Part shown: in pieces, positions 27,344-37,673 of the stretch
Layout: each line of letters begins with the position of its first letter
Numbering within the stretch: the stretch's first letter is position 1
Origin: Xenorhabdus khoisanae
GTDB lineage: Bacteria > Pseudomonadota > Gammaproteobacteria > Enterobacterales > Enterobacteriaceae
Length of the DNA: 55,563 nt
Direction of reading: 5' to 3'
Assembly (NCBI RefSeq): GCF_001037465.1
Contig: NZ_LFCV01000029.1
Location: 1-55,563 of the forward strand
Notes under the pieces: model-generated
The model's database searches: none
Seen by the model: the letters and a program-made list of their open reading frames with translations, nothing else
What the model was told of the DNA's origin: nothing
Program-made: the position numbers and the translations under genes

Positions 27344-27629
27344 ACCATTATTTTATGATAATTCATTTGTTTTTTTCGATGGGCGAGTAATACTAAGAAA
27401 TTTCATTTCCAACGGTGTTCGTGTCACATTGGGTTTTATGGCTAAGGGTGAGTATCGTTGGCTGGCTGAGGAAGCAGAACATTTTATTATTGACGAAGGA
27501 GAAGCGATTTTTTCTTATGATAATTTCGAATTTGTCGCCTCTCCTAGCAGTGAAATCATCATTCCTAAGGGTATGACTTTTAACGTTAACGTGAGGAGTC
27601 ATCTTGATTATTGGTGTTATTATGCTTAA
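27336..27629 (+). CDS. PpnP-like small cupin (DUF1255 family)
   Basis: The 97-residue protein lines up by eye with the pyrimidine/purine nucleoside phosphorylase PpnP (YaiE). Shared features are a strand with VTLGFMAKGEYRW, then an acidic segment EEAEHFIIDEGEA, IIIPKGMTFNVNV and the C-terminal YWCYYA (PpnP ends YLCRYL). PpnP is a single-domain cupin that phosphorolyses several nucleosides. If the assignment holds, this is an unusual member placed inside an oxygenase cluster. It might act on a nucleoside intermediate or have been recruited as a cupin of another function. GGAG precedes the ATG, and it overlaps both neighbours. Confidence 0.65.
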   Translation: MSEPLFYDNSFVFFDGRVILRNFISNGVRVTLGFMAKGEYRWLAEEAEHFIIDEGEAIFSYDNFEFVASPSSEIIIPKGMTFNVNVRSHLDYWCYYA

Positions 27630-28638
27630 TTTGGGAATTATAGGTACTGGGCTAATGGCCAATGTTATCGCTGCTGTGTGCAAAGAAACAGATATAAACA
27701 TTTATTCTGTTCTTTCCCGTACAGAAAGTTCAGCACGCTTATTTTGTCAAAAATATAATATTGAGCAACAGAATGCTTTTAGCGATTTGGATGCTTTTTT
27801 CCGTGATGTGAAATTAGAGGCAGTTTATATAGCAACACCAACTTCAGTAAAACATAAATTTATTGCTCAATGTTTGATCCATAAAAAACATGTTCTAATC
27901 GAAAAACCGTTGCATGATATGCATTTTTTCAGCAAGTTTTGTAATAAAGCGCAAGAGCTAGGTTTAGTCTGGCTTGATGCTGCTCATTTTATCCATAATG
28001 AATGGTATGAACAGCTCCACTCACTCATTGAAACTAATGTGGGGCTTCCTTCCCGCATTGATGCTAGTTTCTTCTGGCCTGATTCGGATAACGGTCAAAT
28101 TAAATTTAATCCCGATCTTGAACCTGATGGTGCGTTGGGAGATTTGGGGTGGTATCCCATGAGACTTTTATCTTCTGTGATCGGCTCTTCTCGTATTAAA
28201 TATTTAAGCGGATTCCTTCGAGAGAATTATCGCAAAACTATAGTTGAATTCAATGCGATAGGTTGTTCTGAAGAAGGTATAACTTTTTCTCTGGCTTCAA
28301 CCTATCGCGGGACGGTAGCACGTCAGCAGTGTGTTATTTCAGGTGAAAAAGGGGAGATTTCCATGCAGGATTTTGTGATGCCATATTGTGGCTCTTTTGT
28401 ATATGGGAAAATGCTCCCTTCAATGAGTTGCCGACATTCTTGGGGACTCAAGCCGTTGATAGATTTTGAGGAGATACCATTCACATTCTCTGGGTTACAA
28501 CATAAAAGTATGCTTCAGAATTTTCACCGCTATACACGGCATGTCGATACTGAAAAATTATACATTCATCAACGTAACGCGCTGAATACGCTGTTATTAA
28601 TGGAAAAAATGAGGCAAGAATTGTTCCGTATCACATAG
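27622..28638 (+). CDS. Gfo/Idh/MocA-family NAD(P)-dependent oxidoreductase
   Basis: The N-terminal Rossmann fold shows GIIGTGLMA (residues 5-13) and the family motif EKPLHDM (EKP 94-96), with AVYIATPTSVKH before it. The C-terminal substrate domain has EPDGALGDLGWYPMRLL. Here Tyr replaces the usual catalytic His, as in the dihydrodiol-dehydrogenase-like and glucose-fructose-oxidoreductase-like branches. Enzymes of this family oxidise or reduce hydroxyl/keto groups, often on sugars or cyclitols. The ATG at 27622 overlaps the cupin gene by 8 nt and was preferred to an upstream TTG. At 338 residues it is full length. Substrate unknown. Confidence 0.85.
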   Translation: MLNLGIIGTGLMANVIAAVCKETDINIYSVLSRTESSARLFCQKYNIEQQNAFSDLDAFFRDVKLEAVYIATPTSVKHKFIAQCLIHKKHVLIEKPLHDMHFFSKFCNKAQELGLVWLDAAHFIHNEWYEQLHSLIETNVGLPSRIDASFFWPDSDNGQIKFNPDLEPDGALGDLGWYPMRLLSSVIGSSRIKYLSGFLRENYRKTIVEFNAIGCSEEGITFSLASTYRGTVARQQCVISGEKGEISMQDFVMPYCGSFVYGKMLPSMSCRHSWGLKPLIDFEEIPFTFSGLQHKSMLQNFHRYTRHVDTEKLYIHQRNALNTLLLMEKMRQELFRIT

Positions 28639-28667
28639 ATATACTCAAAAAAACTGGTGAGAACAAT

Positions 28668-29669
28668 ATGACTAATATCCATTCAATATTCATTTTCATC
28701 TATCAGGATATAATTATTCCTTTCTACTACAGGCTGACCATCTTTTTTTCTCCTAATCATGGATTATTCATAGGCTATTTATTTATTTCATTTGTAATTG
28801 CTGTCATTTGGTTTTCTGTACACCTAAAAACTTGGAATGTTATTCAAGTTAGTGGCCAAGTTATACGTATCCATAATTTTAAGTCAAGATCATCGATAGA
28901 TGACCTTAAGCTATATTTTTTTGATAAAGTAGTTCTTGGGTTTGTTTACTCACTAATCTTGGGAATATCATTATTTTTCAGGCAAGAGGTCATAGAACTC
29001 TTTTCTATTCTAGGAATACCGACGGGACATAGAGTAGCTAGTGCGGCTATTAGTTTGTTACTTACTCTGGGTTCGCTGATTGCTTTTGATTTTGCAGTTT
29101 TTTTTGAACATTATTTATCCCATAAAATTCATATTTTATGGGAGTTTCATAAAATCCATCATATTGCTGAAGACTTAACTCCACTAACTGCTTACCGTTC
29201 GCATCCGGTCAACCAGTCGACATTTATCTTACTGGCAAGTTTTATTACTGGTATTTATTCTGGGGTCGTTGGGTATTTTTTTGATCAAAATCATGCTTAC
29301 GTGGTATTTGCCGGACAAAATGTCTTCATGTTTCTTCTCCTTATGTTAGGCCTTAATCTTCAACATTCTAGAGTCTATCTGAGATACCCCCTGATTATTC
29401 GGAATATTTTTGTAAGTCCAGCATATCATCAGGTACATCATAGCAGTGATTCACAGCATCATGATAAGAATTTTGGGTTCATCTTTTCGTTCTGGGATAA
29501 GTTTTTTGACTGTCAGGTAATGCCTCCAAAAACAGTGGAACTATCATTTGGAGTCAGTGGGGAAAAGTATGAAAACTTTTCAGGCTTAAAAAATATGTAT
29601 CTCACGCCCTTTAAAAGAATATTTAAACGAATAAGAAAAAAAATATCCCGATACAGCTTGCGGCAGTAA
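28668..29669 (+). CDS. Sterol desaturase/fatty acid hydroxylase superfamily membrane enzyme
   Basis: An integral membrane diiron hydroxylase or desaturase. Several hydrophobic segments in the first 140 residues precede the histidine clusters that bind iron: His148-x3-His152 (HYLSH), His161-x2-HisHis165 (HKIHH), a central NLQHSR, and His254-x2-HisHis258 (HQVHH) followed by SDSQHHDKNFG. These match the superfamily signature. Members hydroxylate or desaturate lipids, carotenoids or sterols. The gene is last in the cluster, 29 nt after the dehydrogenase, behind GAGA and ATG. A lipid-like moiety in the pathway product is possible but inferred. The C-terminus is basic (KRIFKRIRKK). Confidence 0.85.
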   Translation: MTNIHSIFIFIYQDIIIPFYYRLTIFFSPNHGLFIGYLFISFVIAVIWFSVHLKTWNVIQVSGQVIRIHNFKSRSSIDDLKLYFFDKVVLGFVYSLILGISLFFRQEVIELFSILGIPTGHRVASAAISLLLTLGSLIAFDFAVFFEHYLSHKIHILWEFHKIHHIAEDLTPLTAYRSHPVNQSTFILLASFITGIYSGVVGYFFDQNHAYVVFAGQNVFMFLLLMLGLNLQHSRVYLRYPLIIRNIFVSPAYHQVHHSSDSQHHDKNFGFIFSFWDKFFDCQVMPPKTVELSFGVSGEKYENFSGLKNMYLTPFKRIFKRIRKKISRYSLRQ

Positions 29670-29758
29670 CTGTATCATTTTCTATCAGGATCAAATCCGC
29701 ACGCTTCTAAATTGCCTCTACATTTCAAGAAAGATGTGGAGGTTTGAATTCACATAAT

Positions 29759-29801
29759 ACTCTCCGTCATTGAAGATCATGACGTACTCATGACAGAGAG
29801 T
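29759..29801. terminator. Hairpin between oxygenase cluster and sbcC side
   Basis: Arms ACTCTCCGTCAT and ATGACAGAGAGT pair at 11 of 12 positions. It sits 90 nt after the hydroxylase gene and before the convergent minus-strand genes, where a bidirectional terminator would be expected. No long T-tract is present. Confidence 0.5.
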
Positions 29802-29816
29802 GCACGAGACCTATCA

Positions 29817-29951
29817 CTACTTATTAAAGCTGTTTCTTTTGGCCCATGAGAGCCCTAGATTGCTTAGATGATTGCCAAGTTTTGTGTATTCAAGAAACCA
29901 ACCACTGGTTCCACCATTTTCTTCTATTTCGGTAACTGATTGATATAACAT
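29817..29951 (-). CDS. Small hypothetical ORF after sbcC (44 aa)
   Basis: The frame starts 13 nt after the sbcC stop on the same strand and encodes 44 residues with a balanced composition (MLYQSVTEIEENGG ... GLSWAKRNSFNK). The Shine-Dalgarno is weak (AAGATA). It might be a real small gene co-transcribed with sbcDC or the tail of a decayed larger gene. I recognise no family. Confidence 0.35.
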   Translation of the reverse strand: MLYQSVTEIEENGGTSGWFLEYTKLGNHLSNLGLSWAKRNSFNK

Positions 29952-29964
29952 TATCTTGTTTTAT

Positions 29965-32900
29965 TTAAACCCGAAATTCTGGTGCTAATTGGCTGAAACC
30001 TAAGCCATTCTTTTTTTCCACTTTAATCTGAACAGGAATTCGTTCTTTTAATGCTTCTACGTGGCTGATTACCCCGATAGTTTTTCCTGACGCATTGAGG
30101 TGATCCAGCGCATCCAGTGCGATATCGAGGGTTTCAGCATCAAGCGTACCAAAACCTTCATCAAGGAACAGGGATTCTATCTGTGTTTTATTACTCACCA
30201 GATCAGACAAGGCGAGCGCAAGGGCTAAGCTGACAAGGAAACTTTCTCCACCGGAGAGGGTTTTGGTATCCCGAATGGCATCCGCTTGCCAGGTATCAAC
30301 AACCTGTAATTCCAATCCACCATCATTTTTGCGCTGTAAGTAGTAACGACCATGTAGTTTTTCCAGTCGGATATTTGCCAGATAGACAAGATGATCCAAT
30401 GTTAATCCCTGAGCAAAACGGCGGAATTTGGCACCATCTGCGGAACCAATGAGATTGTTGAGATAGCTCCAGTCATCATAGTTTTGTTGTAAGAGTGCAA
30501 TTTGAGACAGTAGTGCCTGTTGTTGCTGGCGGCGAGCTGCATCGCTATTTAGCAGGGTCCTGACTTCACCTTGTTGTTGGTTGTTATGTTTCAACTTATC
30601 TGTAACGTCGGTCAACATGATCGATAATTGCAGGGCTTCATATTGCTCAAGCAGTTGCGGTTGTGCTTCTGCATGTCGCTGCAATGCCACTTCTGATTCG
30701 TGATGCCGTGTTTTGGCTTGTAATTGTTGTTGTTCCAGTTTTTCTTGTAATTGTTGTAATTTTTCCCGCTGTTCCGGTTCCAATAAGGCGTGTTCAAAAG
30801 AGGCTTGATCGGGAAAACCTTGCTGCTCCAATCCGGTTTGGAAGTGGCTGGCAGCAAGTTTGCAGGCTGCTTCGGTGGTGATGCAGCTTCTTTCAATTTC
30901 ACTGGCTGCACCGGTCAATTGATTCATTTTGTTTTGCAATTCTTGCAGATGGGTAGTGGCCTGTTTATAAGCCGCTTCCAGTTCATAGGCTTTTTGTTGT
31001 AAGCCCTGACGAACGTTAGTAACAGATTGTTCGCCAAATAAATGATGGCGTTCCTGACGCGTTTGTTCCAATAACTGCTTTTGTTGTTGTTGCTGCTGAT
31101 TTAAAGCATGAAGATGTGCGGTTAGCTTATTTTTTTGTTTTTCTAATTCACTCAGTTTGCTTTGTAAGGCGGCTTGTTCTTTCTGTAGTTGTTGCCATCT
31201 TTCACGGGATTCATGGTAGTTCTTTAATTCTTGTTGACGCTGCTGTAGCCAACTCTCTGTTTCTTGATGGGAAGGCAAGGTAAAAGGTGTCGATTGTAAT
31301 TCGGTCTTTAATTGTTGCTCTGTTGCCGCGTAATCTGTTTCTATCTGTCGAATTTCAGCCGTTTTTTCGTCTAATTGTCTTTGGGCTGAATCCTGTTTGA
31401 ATTTTTCCAGCTCAATATTTTTTTCACACTCTTGGTACTGCTCACGATTGGCTGTGAGGGCTTTTTCGGCTGCCTGATGGTTTTTTTCTGCTTGTAAAAG
31501 TGCTTCCTGTTGGGCTTGATGCTGGTAATAAGCAGATTGTCTCTGGCTGATAAAATCATTAACCGATTCTGTATCTATCGGTAAATCTATTGCCTGTAAT
31601 TGTTGGCAATGGTGTTGCCATTGTTCTAGCAATTCGGCCAATTTGACGTTGAATTGTACAATGTTGTTCTGCAATTGTTCGCAATGTTGCTGTTGAATTT
31701 GTTGCCTTTGTTGTAGGGCAGTGCGGTTTTCTTGTAATTGTTCAACCTGCTGGCGCAGGGTTTTTAATCGCTCTTCTGATTGTGGCAGGGCAATATTTTG
31801 GTATTCATTGATTAAAGGGTGGTGAGTTGAACCACAAAGCGGGCAGGATTCACCTTCTTTTAATTGTGAACGTTCTTTTTCCAGGCTCACGATCCGTTGT
31901 TCTAAACGAATGCGATTATCAAGATCGTCATAGTGTTGCTGCTTTTCTGCTAATTGTTGATTGAGGGTTGCGATCTGATCCGGTAAGAGTTTTAGCGATT
32001 CTTGAAGTTGTGCCAGTTGGGTTTGATCGGCAGTGATCGTAGTTTGTTGTTGCTGGATCTGAGGCAGTAAGATCTCCAGTTGATTCTGTGATGCCAGTTG
32101 TTTCTGATAATTTGCTAAATATTTATGTAACTGCGCTAAAGGATGTGTTTTCTGTAAAGCAGTGAGCTGATTTTCAGCATTAACAAGATGACTGTGTAAT
32201 GTCTGGCTCTGTTCTTTTTGTTTCGCTAATTCTGCATTCAGCGCATTCAAATGCTCAGTTGTGTGAGTGATTTCTGTGGTAATTTGTTGCGTGTTTTGTG
32301 TGAGTTGGTTTATTTTCGTTTGCCGCTCTTGTTGGCGGGTAATTAGCTGTTTCCATTCAGATAGTTTGCTGTCTAAATTGAGGTAATGAGGATGTTGATC
32401 GTAATAGGATTCCAGCCCTTTTTGCTCTTTATTCAGTGTCTCTGTCTGATCTTGAGTGGTTTGGTATTGGGATTGAATATCAGAGTATTCACGATCTTGT
32501 ACCGTTATTTCTTTCTCAAATGTCAGCAGATCTTTTGATTGAATATCAATTTTATGATCGAGCGGCATAATTTGTTCTGAGATGAGCTTTTCCTGCTGAT
32601 TTTGATGTTGTTGGTGCTCTTCCCGGTTTTTTTCTAACTGTATAAGCTGTTGTTCAGCAGGTTGCAGCAGCGCCAATTGTTGTTGGCGTTCATTTTCTAT
32701 TTTTATACGTTGTTCAGTGAGCCGCTGTTTTTCATGAAAAACACGGTTTTGTGCATCCCATAATGGACGGATTTTTTCAGCCGGCTCGCTGGTAGCCAGT
32801 TGTTGTAACTGAGGTTGTGCTTCTTGAATGGTTTGCTCAGTTTGTTGCAGAAGTGATGTGTTCTTTGCCAGAGATTGCTGTAGTTCATCTTTTCTGATAA

Positions 32901-33645
32901 GCCACTGCTCGGTTTTTTGTAATGCCTTAATTTGCTGACTGAGTTCGGTTTCTTCTGCAATAAGTTGTTGTTGCTGATTTTGGTACGCTTGTTGCTGCTC
33001 TGGTGTGAGTAATTCAATAGAGGAGGCTTTGGTATTCTGAATATTCAGTTCAGATTGTGCATCTTTATGGCGTCGATAAATTTCCTGAGACAGAATACCG
33101 TAAATTTCTGTGCCTGTTAGCTCTTCCAGTAAGTCTGCCCGATCTTTATCCTGCGCATTTAAGAATGCAGCAAAATCACCCTGTGATAAGAGCATGGATT
33201 TGGTAAAGCGACCAAAATCCAATCCGGTTATTTCGGCAATTTTTTCTTTTTTCTCTGGAATTTTATCAGCCAGAATTTTCCCGTCTTTTTTGAGGGCCAG
33301 TTCTCCTTTTGGCTGTTGGAGCTTGCCATCTGCTTGGTTACGAGCGCGGCGTTGGCTCCAAAACGCCCGATATGCGACGCCTTTAACTTCGAATTCAACT
33401 TCCGCGAGGCATTCAGCAGTATGGCGGGTCATTAGCTCGTTTTGTGAACTGGAAATCGTCTTGAGCCTTGGGGTTTCATGATATAGAGCGAGGCAAATGG
33501 CATCCAACAAAGACGTTTTACCTGCACCTGTTGAACCGGTAATGGCAAATAATCCATTGCTGGCAAAAGGCTCTGCCGTAAAGTCAATCTTCCATTCACC
33601 TTGCAGGGAATTGATATTTTTCAACCGTAAGCTAAGGATTTTCAT
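29965..33645 (-). CDS. sbcC: Nuclease SbcCD subunit C (SMC-like ATPase)
   Basis: SbcC is the ATPase of the SbcCD (Rad50/Mre11-type) complex, which opens DNA hairpins and processes double-strand ends. Walker A is GSTGAGKTS at residues 37-45. Two very long Gln/Leu-rich coiled coils flank the zinc hook CPLCG (Cys601, Cys604). The C-terminal half has the ABC signature [20 protein letters not shown] and Walker [13 protein letters not shown]. At 1226 residues it is clearly longer than the E. coli protein (about 1050), with the extra length in the coiled coils. Its ATG overlaps the sbcD stop by 4 nt, the usual coupled arrangement. Confidence 0.97.
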   Translation of the reverse strand: MKILSLRLKNINSLQGEWKIDFTAEPFASNGLFAITGSTGAGKTSLLDAICLALYHETPRLKTISSSQNELMTRHTAECLAEVEFEVKGVAYRAFWSQRRARNQADGKLQQPKGELALKKDGKILADKIPEKKEKIAEITGLDFGRFTKSMLLSQGDFAAFLNAQDKDRADLLEELTGTEIYGILSQEIYRRHKDAQSELNIQNTKASSIELLTPEQQQAYQNQQQQLIAEETELSQQIKALQKTEQWLIRKDELQQSLAKNTSLLQQTEQTIQEAQPQLQQLATSEPAEKIRPLWDAQNRVFHEKQRLTEQRIKIENERQQQLALLQPAEQQLIQLEKNREEHQQHQNQQEKLISEQIMPLDHKIDIQSKDLLTFEKEITVQDREYSDIQSQYQTTQDQTETLNKEQKGLESYYDQHPHYLNLDSKLSEWKQLITRQQERQTKINQLTQNTQQITTEITHTTEHLNALNAELAKQKEQSQTLHSHLVNAENQLTALQKTHPLAQLHKYLANYQKQLASQNQLEILLPQIQQQQTTITADQTQLAQLQESLKLLPDQIATLNQQLAEKQQHYDDLDNRIRLEQRIVSLEKERSQLKEGESCPLCGSTHHPLINEYQNIALPQSEERLKTLRQQVEQLQENRTALQQRQQIQQQHCEQLQNNIVQFNVKLAELLEQWQHHCQQLQAIDLPIDTESVNDFISQRQSAYYQHQAQQEALLQAEKNHQAAEKALTANREQYQECEKNIELEKFKQDSAQRQLDEKTAEIRQIETDYAATEQQLKTELQSTPFTLPSHQETESWLQQRQQELKNYHESRERWQQLQKEQAALQSKLSELEKQKNKLTAHLHALNQQQQQQKQLLEQTRQERHHLFGEQSVTNVRQGLQQKAYELEAAYKQATTHLQELQNKMNQLTGAASEIERSCITTEAACKLAASHFQTGLEQQGFPDQASFEHALLEPEQREKLQQLQEKLEQQQLQAKTRHHESEVALQRHAEAQPQLLEQYEALQLSIMLTDVTDKLKHNNQQQGEVRTLLNSDAARRQQQQALLSQIALLQQNYDDWSYLNNLIGSADGAKFRRFAQGLTLDHLVYLANIRLEKLHGRYYLQRKNDGGLELQVVDTWQADAIRDTKTLSGGESFLVSLALALALSDLVSNKTQIESLFLDEGFGTLDAETLDIALDALDHLNASGKTIGVISHVEALKERIPVQIKVEKKNGLGFSQLAPEFRV

Positions 33646-34880
33646 GGGAGAGGCTCTTCATGTGATTGCTGAGAAATATCATCCAGCGTTTGCTTAAATA
33701 AGGTAGTCAGGCGTTGTTTTTTAGACGAATCTTCTAATCCTTCCAAAGCCAAACGTCGTTCGAACACCTCATTGACACTCAGTTCGCTGAGGGTTTCTTT
33801 ATTTTGTTCAGATAGTGACAATTGGCGGGTATTTTTGCTGCGGCGCAGCAGAATGATCTCAACGGGCAGACCTTCACTCAGAGTTTGGATGCGCTTCTGG
33901 ATATCGGGCAGGTAATCTTGAGTCGCAACTTCAATATCCAGCCAGACCGGGCGTTCACCTTGATGCTCCCTGAAAACTTGTAATTGTTCCTCTATCTGTT
34001 TCAAATTGCCACGAATCAACTGCATTGGTTGATAGTCTGGAACGGGTAAAAGCGTGATGCTATCAAGCTTATCTGCCTTAAAGTCAACTAAGCAGATGCT
34101 TTTTTCCTGACCAACTTCATCAAAACTCAGTGGAATAGGCGAACCGCTGTAGCGGATGTGCTCAGATTTTCCGATAACTTGTGGACGATGAATATGCCCC
34201 AGTGCAATATAGTCAGCAGGTGGAAATTCTTGGGCAGGGAACGCATCCAATGTGCCAATGTAAATATCGCGGACGGAGTCTGTGGTGGAGGCCCCGACGG
34301 TAGTGAGGTGCCCGGTGGCAATAATTGGTAATGGCTGGCCGAGTTGTTCCCGTAACGCACAGGCGTGGTGATAAAGCTGGTGATAGTGTTCCGTAATGGC
34401 ATTTTGTAATGCTTGTTGTTTTTGGGTGCCAGATTGTCCCGCCCGGCTGATCATGACGTCCCGCGGGCGAAGATAAGGAATAGCACAGAGAATCGCTCCT
34501 GCATTACCATCTTTATTATTCAGCACTTTTATTTGTTTCTCTGGTTCTTTGGTCTCCGCATTGGCAATCACGGTTGTATTCAGGTAAGAAAGCAGGGCTT
34601 TTGACTCATTGAGTGTAGCGACAGAATCATGGTTTCCCCCAAGAATGACAAGTTGGCAGCCTGTGGGCTGTAGCGCCACAATGAATTTGTTGTAAAGCTC
34701 ACGTGCATAACTGGGAGGGGAGCCTGTATCAAAAACATCTCCGGCAATAATTAATGCATCAACCTGATATTGAATTATTTTTTCAATAAGCCACTGCAAA
34801 AAGTGCCTGTGCTCTGCTGCGCGGCTTTTGGTAAAGAAATATTGTCCAAGATGCCAGTCCGATGTATGAATGATTCGCAT
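33642..34880 (-). CDS. sbcD: Nuclease SbcCD subunit D (Mre11-like)
   Basis: SbcD is the manganese-dependent exo/endonuclease of SbcCD. The phosphoesterase motifs are in order: [35 protein letters not shown] and LGHIHRPQ. The start was set at [12 protein letters not shown], with GGGAAG as Shine-Dalgarno, rather than 42 nt upstream, because the upstream residues are not part of the family. At 412 residues it matches E. coli (400). It is divergent from phoB, as in E. coli. Confidence 0.97.
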   Translation of the reverse strand: MRIIHTSDWHLGQYFFTKSRAAEHRHFLQWLIEKIIQYQVDALIIAGDVFDTGSPPSYARELYNKFIVALQPTGCQLVILGGNHDSVATLNESKALLSYLNTTVIANAETKEPEKQIKVLNNKDGNAGAILCAIPYLRPRDVMISRAGQSGTQKQQALQNAITEHYHQLYHHACALREQLGQPLPIIATGHLTTVGASTTDSVRDIYIGTLDAFPAQEFPPADYIALGHIHRPQVIGKSEHIRYSGSPIPLSFDEVGQEKSICLVDFKADKLDSITLLPVPDYQPMQLIRGNLKQIEEQLQVFREHQGERPVWLDIEVATQDYLPDIQKRIQTLSEGLPVEIILLRRSKNTRQLSLSEQNKETLSELSVNEVFERRLALEGLEDSSKKQRLTTLFKQTLDDISQQSHEEPLP

Positions 34881-35086
34881 GTCTTCCCGCCGTTGCCTGT
34901 GAGTTTCTCTTACCTGTGACAAGCGCTAATTATAATGAGTATGTGAAAGATGTCCTGCGTAATTCAGTCCCTTTTGTTGAATTATCGAATAGTTTCGCAT
35001 CAAGAATGAAATATGACAGATGAGGTATATATTTCCTGCGAGCCAGATTACAGCTTGATGATTGAGAGATAAGAGTTTTCATAAAA

Positions 35087-35105
35087 TTGTCATAAAATTG
35101 ACTCA
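35087..35105 (+). promoter_or_regulatory. Pho box upstream of phoB
   Basis: TTGTCATAAAATTGACTCA matches the PhoB-box consensus (two CTGTCAT-type repeats, 11-nt period) at about 15 of 19 positions and lies 53 bp before the phoB ATG. It predicts autoregulation of phoBR under phosphate limitation, as in E. coli. Confidence 0.7.
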
Positions 35106-35157
35106 TAATGACCTAAAGTTAATGTTGCTGACTTCAATGATATTGACAGGATTAACC

Positions 35158-35847
35158 ATGGCTAAACGCATTTTGGTAGTTGAAGATGAAGTACCGATTC
35201 GTGAAATGGTTTGTTTTGTACTTGAGCAAAACGGTTATCAGTCCGTTGAAGCTGGAGATTATGATACGGCAATAAGGCGTCTGTCAGAGCCTTATCCTGA
35301 TTTAGTGTTACTGGATTGGATGCTTCCCGGAGGTTCAGGCGTACAGATTATCAAGCAAATCAAACGGGATAATAATACTAAGGCGATTCCAGTCATTATG
35401 GTAACGGCTCGCTCAGAAGAAGAAGATCGGGTGCGTGGCCTTGATGTCGGAGCTGATGACTATATCACTAAACCTTTCTCACCCAAGGAATTGATTGCCC
35501 GTGTCAAGGCAGTTCTGCGGCGTATCTCGCCCATAGAAGCAGAAGATGTCATTGATATGAATGGATTGATACTGGATCCGGTATCTCACCGAGTTTCCAG
35601 TCAGGGACAGGATTTGGAGATGGGGCCAACCGAATTCAAACTTCTCCACTTTTTTATGACTCATCCAGAGCGTGTTTATAGCCGGGAGCAGTTACTCAAT
35701 TATGTGTGGGGAACGAATGTTTATGTGGAAGATCGCACCGTTGATGTACATATCCGGCGATTGCGTAAAGCGTTGGAAATCGGCAAACACGATAAAATGG
35801 TGCAAACCGTTCGTGGCACAGGATATCGCTTTTCTACCCGTTATTGA
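35158..35847 (+). CDS. phoB: Phosphate regulon response regulator PhoB
   Basis: PhoB is the OmpR-type response regulator that activates the Pho regulon at low phosphate. The receiver domain has the acidic pair Glu9-Asp10, the phospho-acceptor Asp53 ([10 protein letters not shown]), the Thr in [11 protein letters not shown] and the Lys in DYITKPFSP. The C-terminal winged-helix domain shows EFKLLHFF and [12 protein letters not shown]. The 229-residue length equals E. coli PhoB when the ATG at 35158 is used. A Pho box precedes it and phoR follows. Confidence 0.98.
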   Translation: MAKRILVVEDEVPIREMVCFVLEQNGYQSVEAGDYDTAIRRLSEPYPDLVLLDWMLPGGSGVQIIKQIKRDNNTKAIPVIMVTARSEEEDRVRGLDVGADDYITKPFSPKELIARVKAVLRRISPIEAEDVIDMNGLILDPVSHRVSSQGQDLEMGPTEFKLLHFFMTHPERVYSREQLLNYVWGTNVYVEDRTVDVHIRRLRKALEIGKHDKMVQTVRGTGYRFSTRY

Positions 35848-35864
35848 TGGTTATGAACCCCGTT

Positions 35865-35917
35865 GGTGTTGATTGGTATTGGTGTTGATGGGTAATAGTG
35901 GTGTTGATGGTAATAGT
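35865..35917 (+). repeat. Three tandem GGTGTTGAT-type units after phoB
   Basis: Units of 16, 19 and 18 bp, each starting GGTGTTGAT and most continuing GGTAATAGT, lie head to tail between the phoB stop and the phoR start. The copies differ by small indels. They lengthen the phoB-phoR spacer to 134 nt. Confidence 0.75.
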
Positions 35918-35981
35918 ATTGAGTGGCAGAAGTTTGGGGAATGGTTTCGGGTAATACCGTTTTCGTACCGGAGAAAATAGC

Positions 35982-37292
35982 GTGCTTGAGCGTTTATCAT
36001 GGAAAAAGTTGGTATTGGGCTTCGTGCTTTTCTGTTTGCCCGCTGTCATTTTGTCTCTTTTTGTTGGTCATTTGGCTTGGTTATTGGTTATCGCGCTATT
36101 TTTGGCACTGGTGTGGCATAGCTATAATTTGCTGAAATTATCCCATTGGTTATGGTTAGATCGCAGTATGTTACCTCCTGCGGGACGCGGCGGATGGGAA
36201 CCTATCTTTTACGGCATTTATCAGATGCAGCAGCGTAACCGTAAACGGCGTCGTGAACTTGCATTATTGATCAAACGTTTTCGTAGTGGCGCTGAGTCAC
36301 TACCGGATGCCATTGTGATGATGACCACAGAGGGCAACATTTTCTGGTGTAATCGTCTGGCACAGCATTTACTTGGTTTTCGCTGGCCAGAGGATAACGG
36401 TCAACATATTTTCAATTTACTTCGCTACCCCGATTTTAGTCGCTATATCACAGCAAATGACTTCTCCCGTCCTTTAACCATCGAATTGAACAACGGTAAT
36501 ATGATGGAATTCCGGGTCATGCCCTATTCAGAAAGGCAGTTATTGATGGTGGTGCGTGATATTACCCAAAAAAGATTGCTGGAAAATTCCAGACGGGATT
36601 TTTTCGCCAATGTCAGCCATGAACTCAGAACACCGCTCACTGTACTGCAAGGTTATTTGGAAATGATGCAGGATCAGGTAATTGGTAGTCAGGTAAACCA
36701 GAAAGCGGTCAGTACGATGCAGGAACAGATACGGAGAATGGATAGTCTGGTTACGCAACTATTGCATCTCTCTAAAATTGAAGTCGGGCCGCAAGTGGAC
36801 ATGAATAAAGTGGTTGATGTTCCCGTTATGTTGAATCTATTGCAGCAGGAAACCCTCGCCTTGGGTAATAACCAGTATGACATCATATTTAATGTTGATG
36901 AAAAACTGAAAGTTTTTGGTAATGAGGAACAACTGCGCAGTGCGATGTCTAATCTGGTCTATAACTCCATTAGACATACTCCTGAGGGAACGCGAATTGA
37001 GGTTAGTTGGCAGAGGGTGGCTCAGGGAGCGCTGTTTAAAGTGGAAGATAATGGCGGAGGAATTAGCGCAGAACATTTGCCACGTCTTACCGAACGTTTT
37101 TATCGTGTTGATCGTGCCCGTTCTCGACAAACCGGAGGTAGCGGGCTAGGACTGGCGATAGTGAAACATGCACTGCACCACTACAATACCAATCTCGATA
37201 TTTCTAGTGCATTAGGAAAGGGATCTATTTTTAGCTTTCTATTAGCATCTCGACTTATTGTTTCAACTAAAAAGAGTTTGAATAAAAACTAG
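35982..37292 (+). CDS. phoR: Phosphate regulon sensor kinase PhoR
   Basis: PhoR is the inner-membrane histidine kinase/phosphatase for PhoB. Two hydrophobic segments at residues 10-50 anchor it, followed by the cytoplasmic charged region ([20 protein letters not shown]) and a PAS domain ([20 protein letters not shown]). The H-box has His213 in [11 protein letters not shown], at the same residue number as in E. coli. N, G1 and G2 boxes follow ([34 protein letters not shown]). The GTG start at 35982 is preceded by GGAG and gives the family N-terminus [13 protein letters not shown]. Confidence 0.97.
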   Translation: MLERLSWKKLVLGFVLFCLPAVILSLFVGHLAWLLVIALFLALVWHSYNLLKLSHWLWLDRSMLPPAGRGGWEPIFYGIYQMQQRNRKRRRELALLIKRFRSGAESLPDAIVMMTTEGNIFWCNRLAQHLLGFRWPEDNGQHIFNLLRYPDFSRYITANDFSRPLTIELNNGNMMEFRVMPYSERQLLMVVRDITQKRLLENSRRDFFANVSHELRTPLTVLQGYLEMMQDQVIGSQVNQKAVSTMQEQIRRMDSLVTQLLHLSKIEVGPQVDMNKVVDVPVMLNLLQQETLALGNNQYDIIFNVDEKLKVFGNEEQLRSAMSNLVYNSIRHTPEGTRIEVSWQRVAQGALFKVEDNGGGISAEHLPRLTERFYRVDRARSRQTGGSGLGLAIVKHALHHYNTNLDISSALGKGSIFSFLLASRLIVSTKKSLNKN

Positions 37293-37673
37293 CTAAGTTT
37301 AATAGGATTTAATGGTAACAATACGGGAAAAATTATTTATTAATCAATGTGAATGAAGAAAGTACAAATCATATAGTGTGTATTCAATGATAGATAACAA
37401 TAATCACTGATTTTAAAATTTAGTTTAGGATATTGTTCTGGTTTTTGGTTTGCCGCTTGCCTTTTGACGCTATAAAAGTTTTACTTGTGGGCAGTTGTTG
37501 GCGATTCTGGCTGTAATTACCACTATCATTTTATATTTCACGTTTATCAGTGAATATTATGTTGCTCACTGATTGTTAAAACAGAATTCAGTTTCGCCAG
37601 TGAAAATTCAAGTGTTTGCGATACTTAATATCGTACATGCAATTCTTTTGGCAACAATACATTAACAATCATT
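37293..37673. other. phoR-brnQ intergenic region
   Basis: About 380 bp of mostly AT-rich DNA without a supported reading frame or obvious terminator. It should contain the brnQ promoter and leader; no leucine-responsive or attenuator structure could be defined with confidence. Confidence 0.4.
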
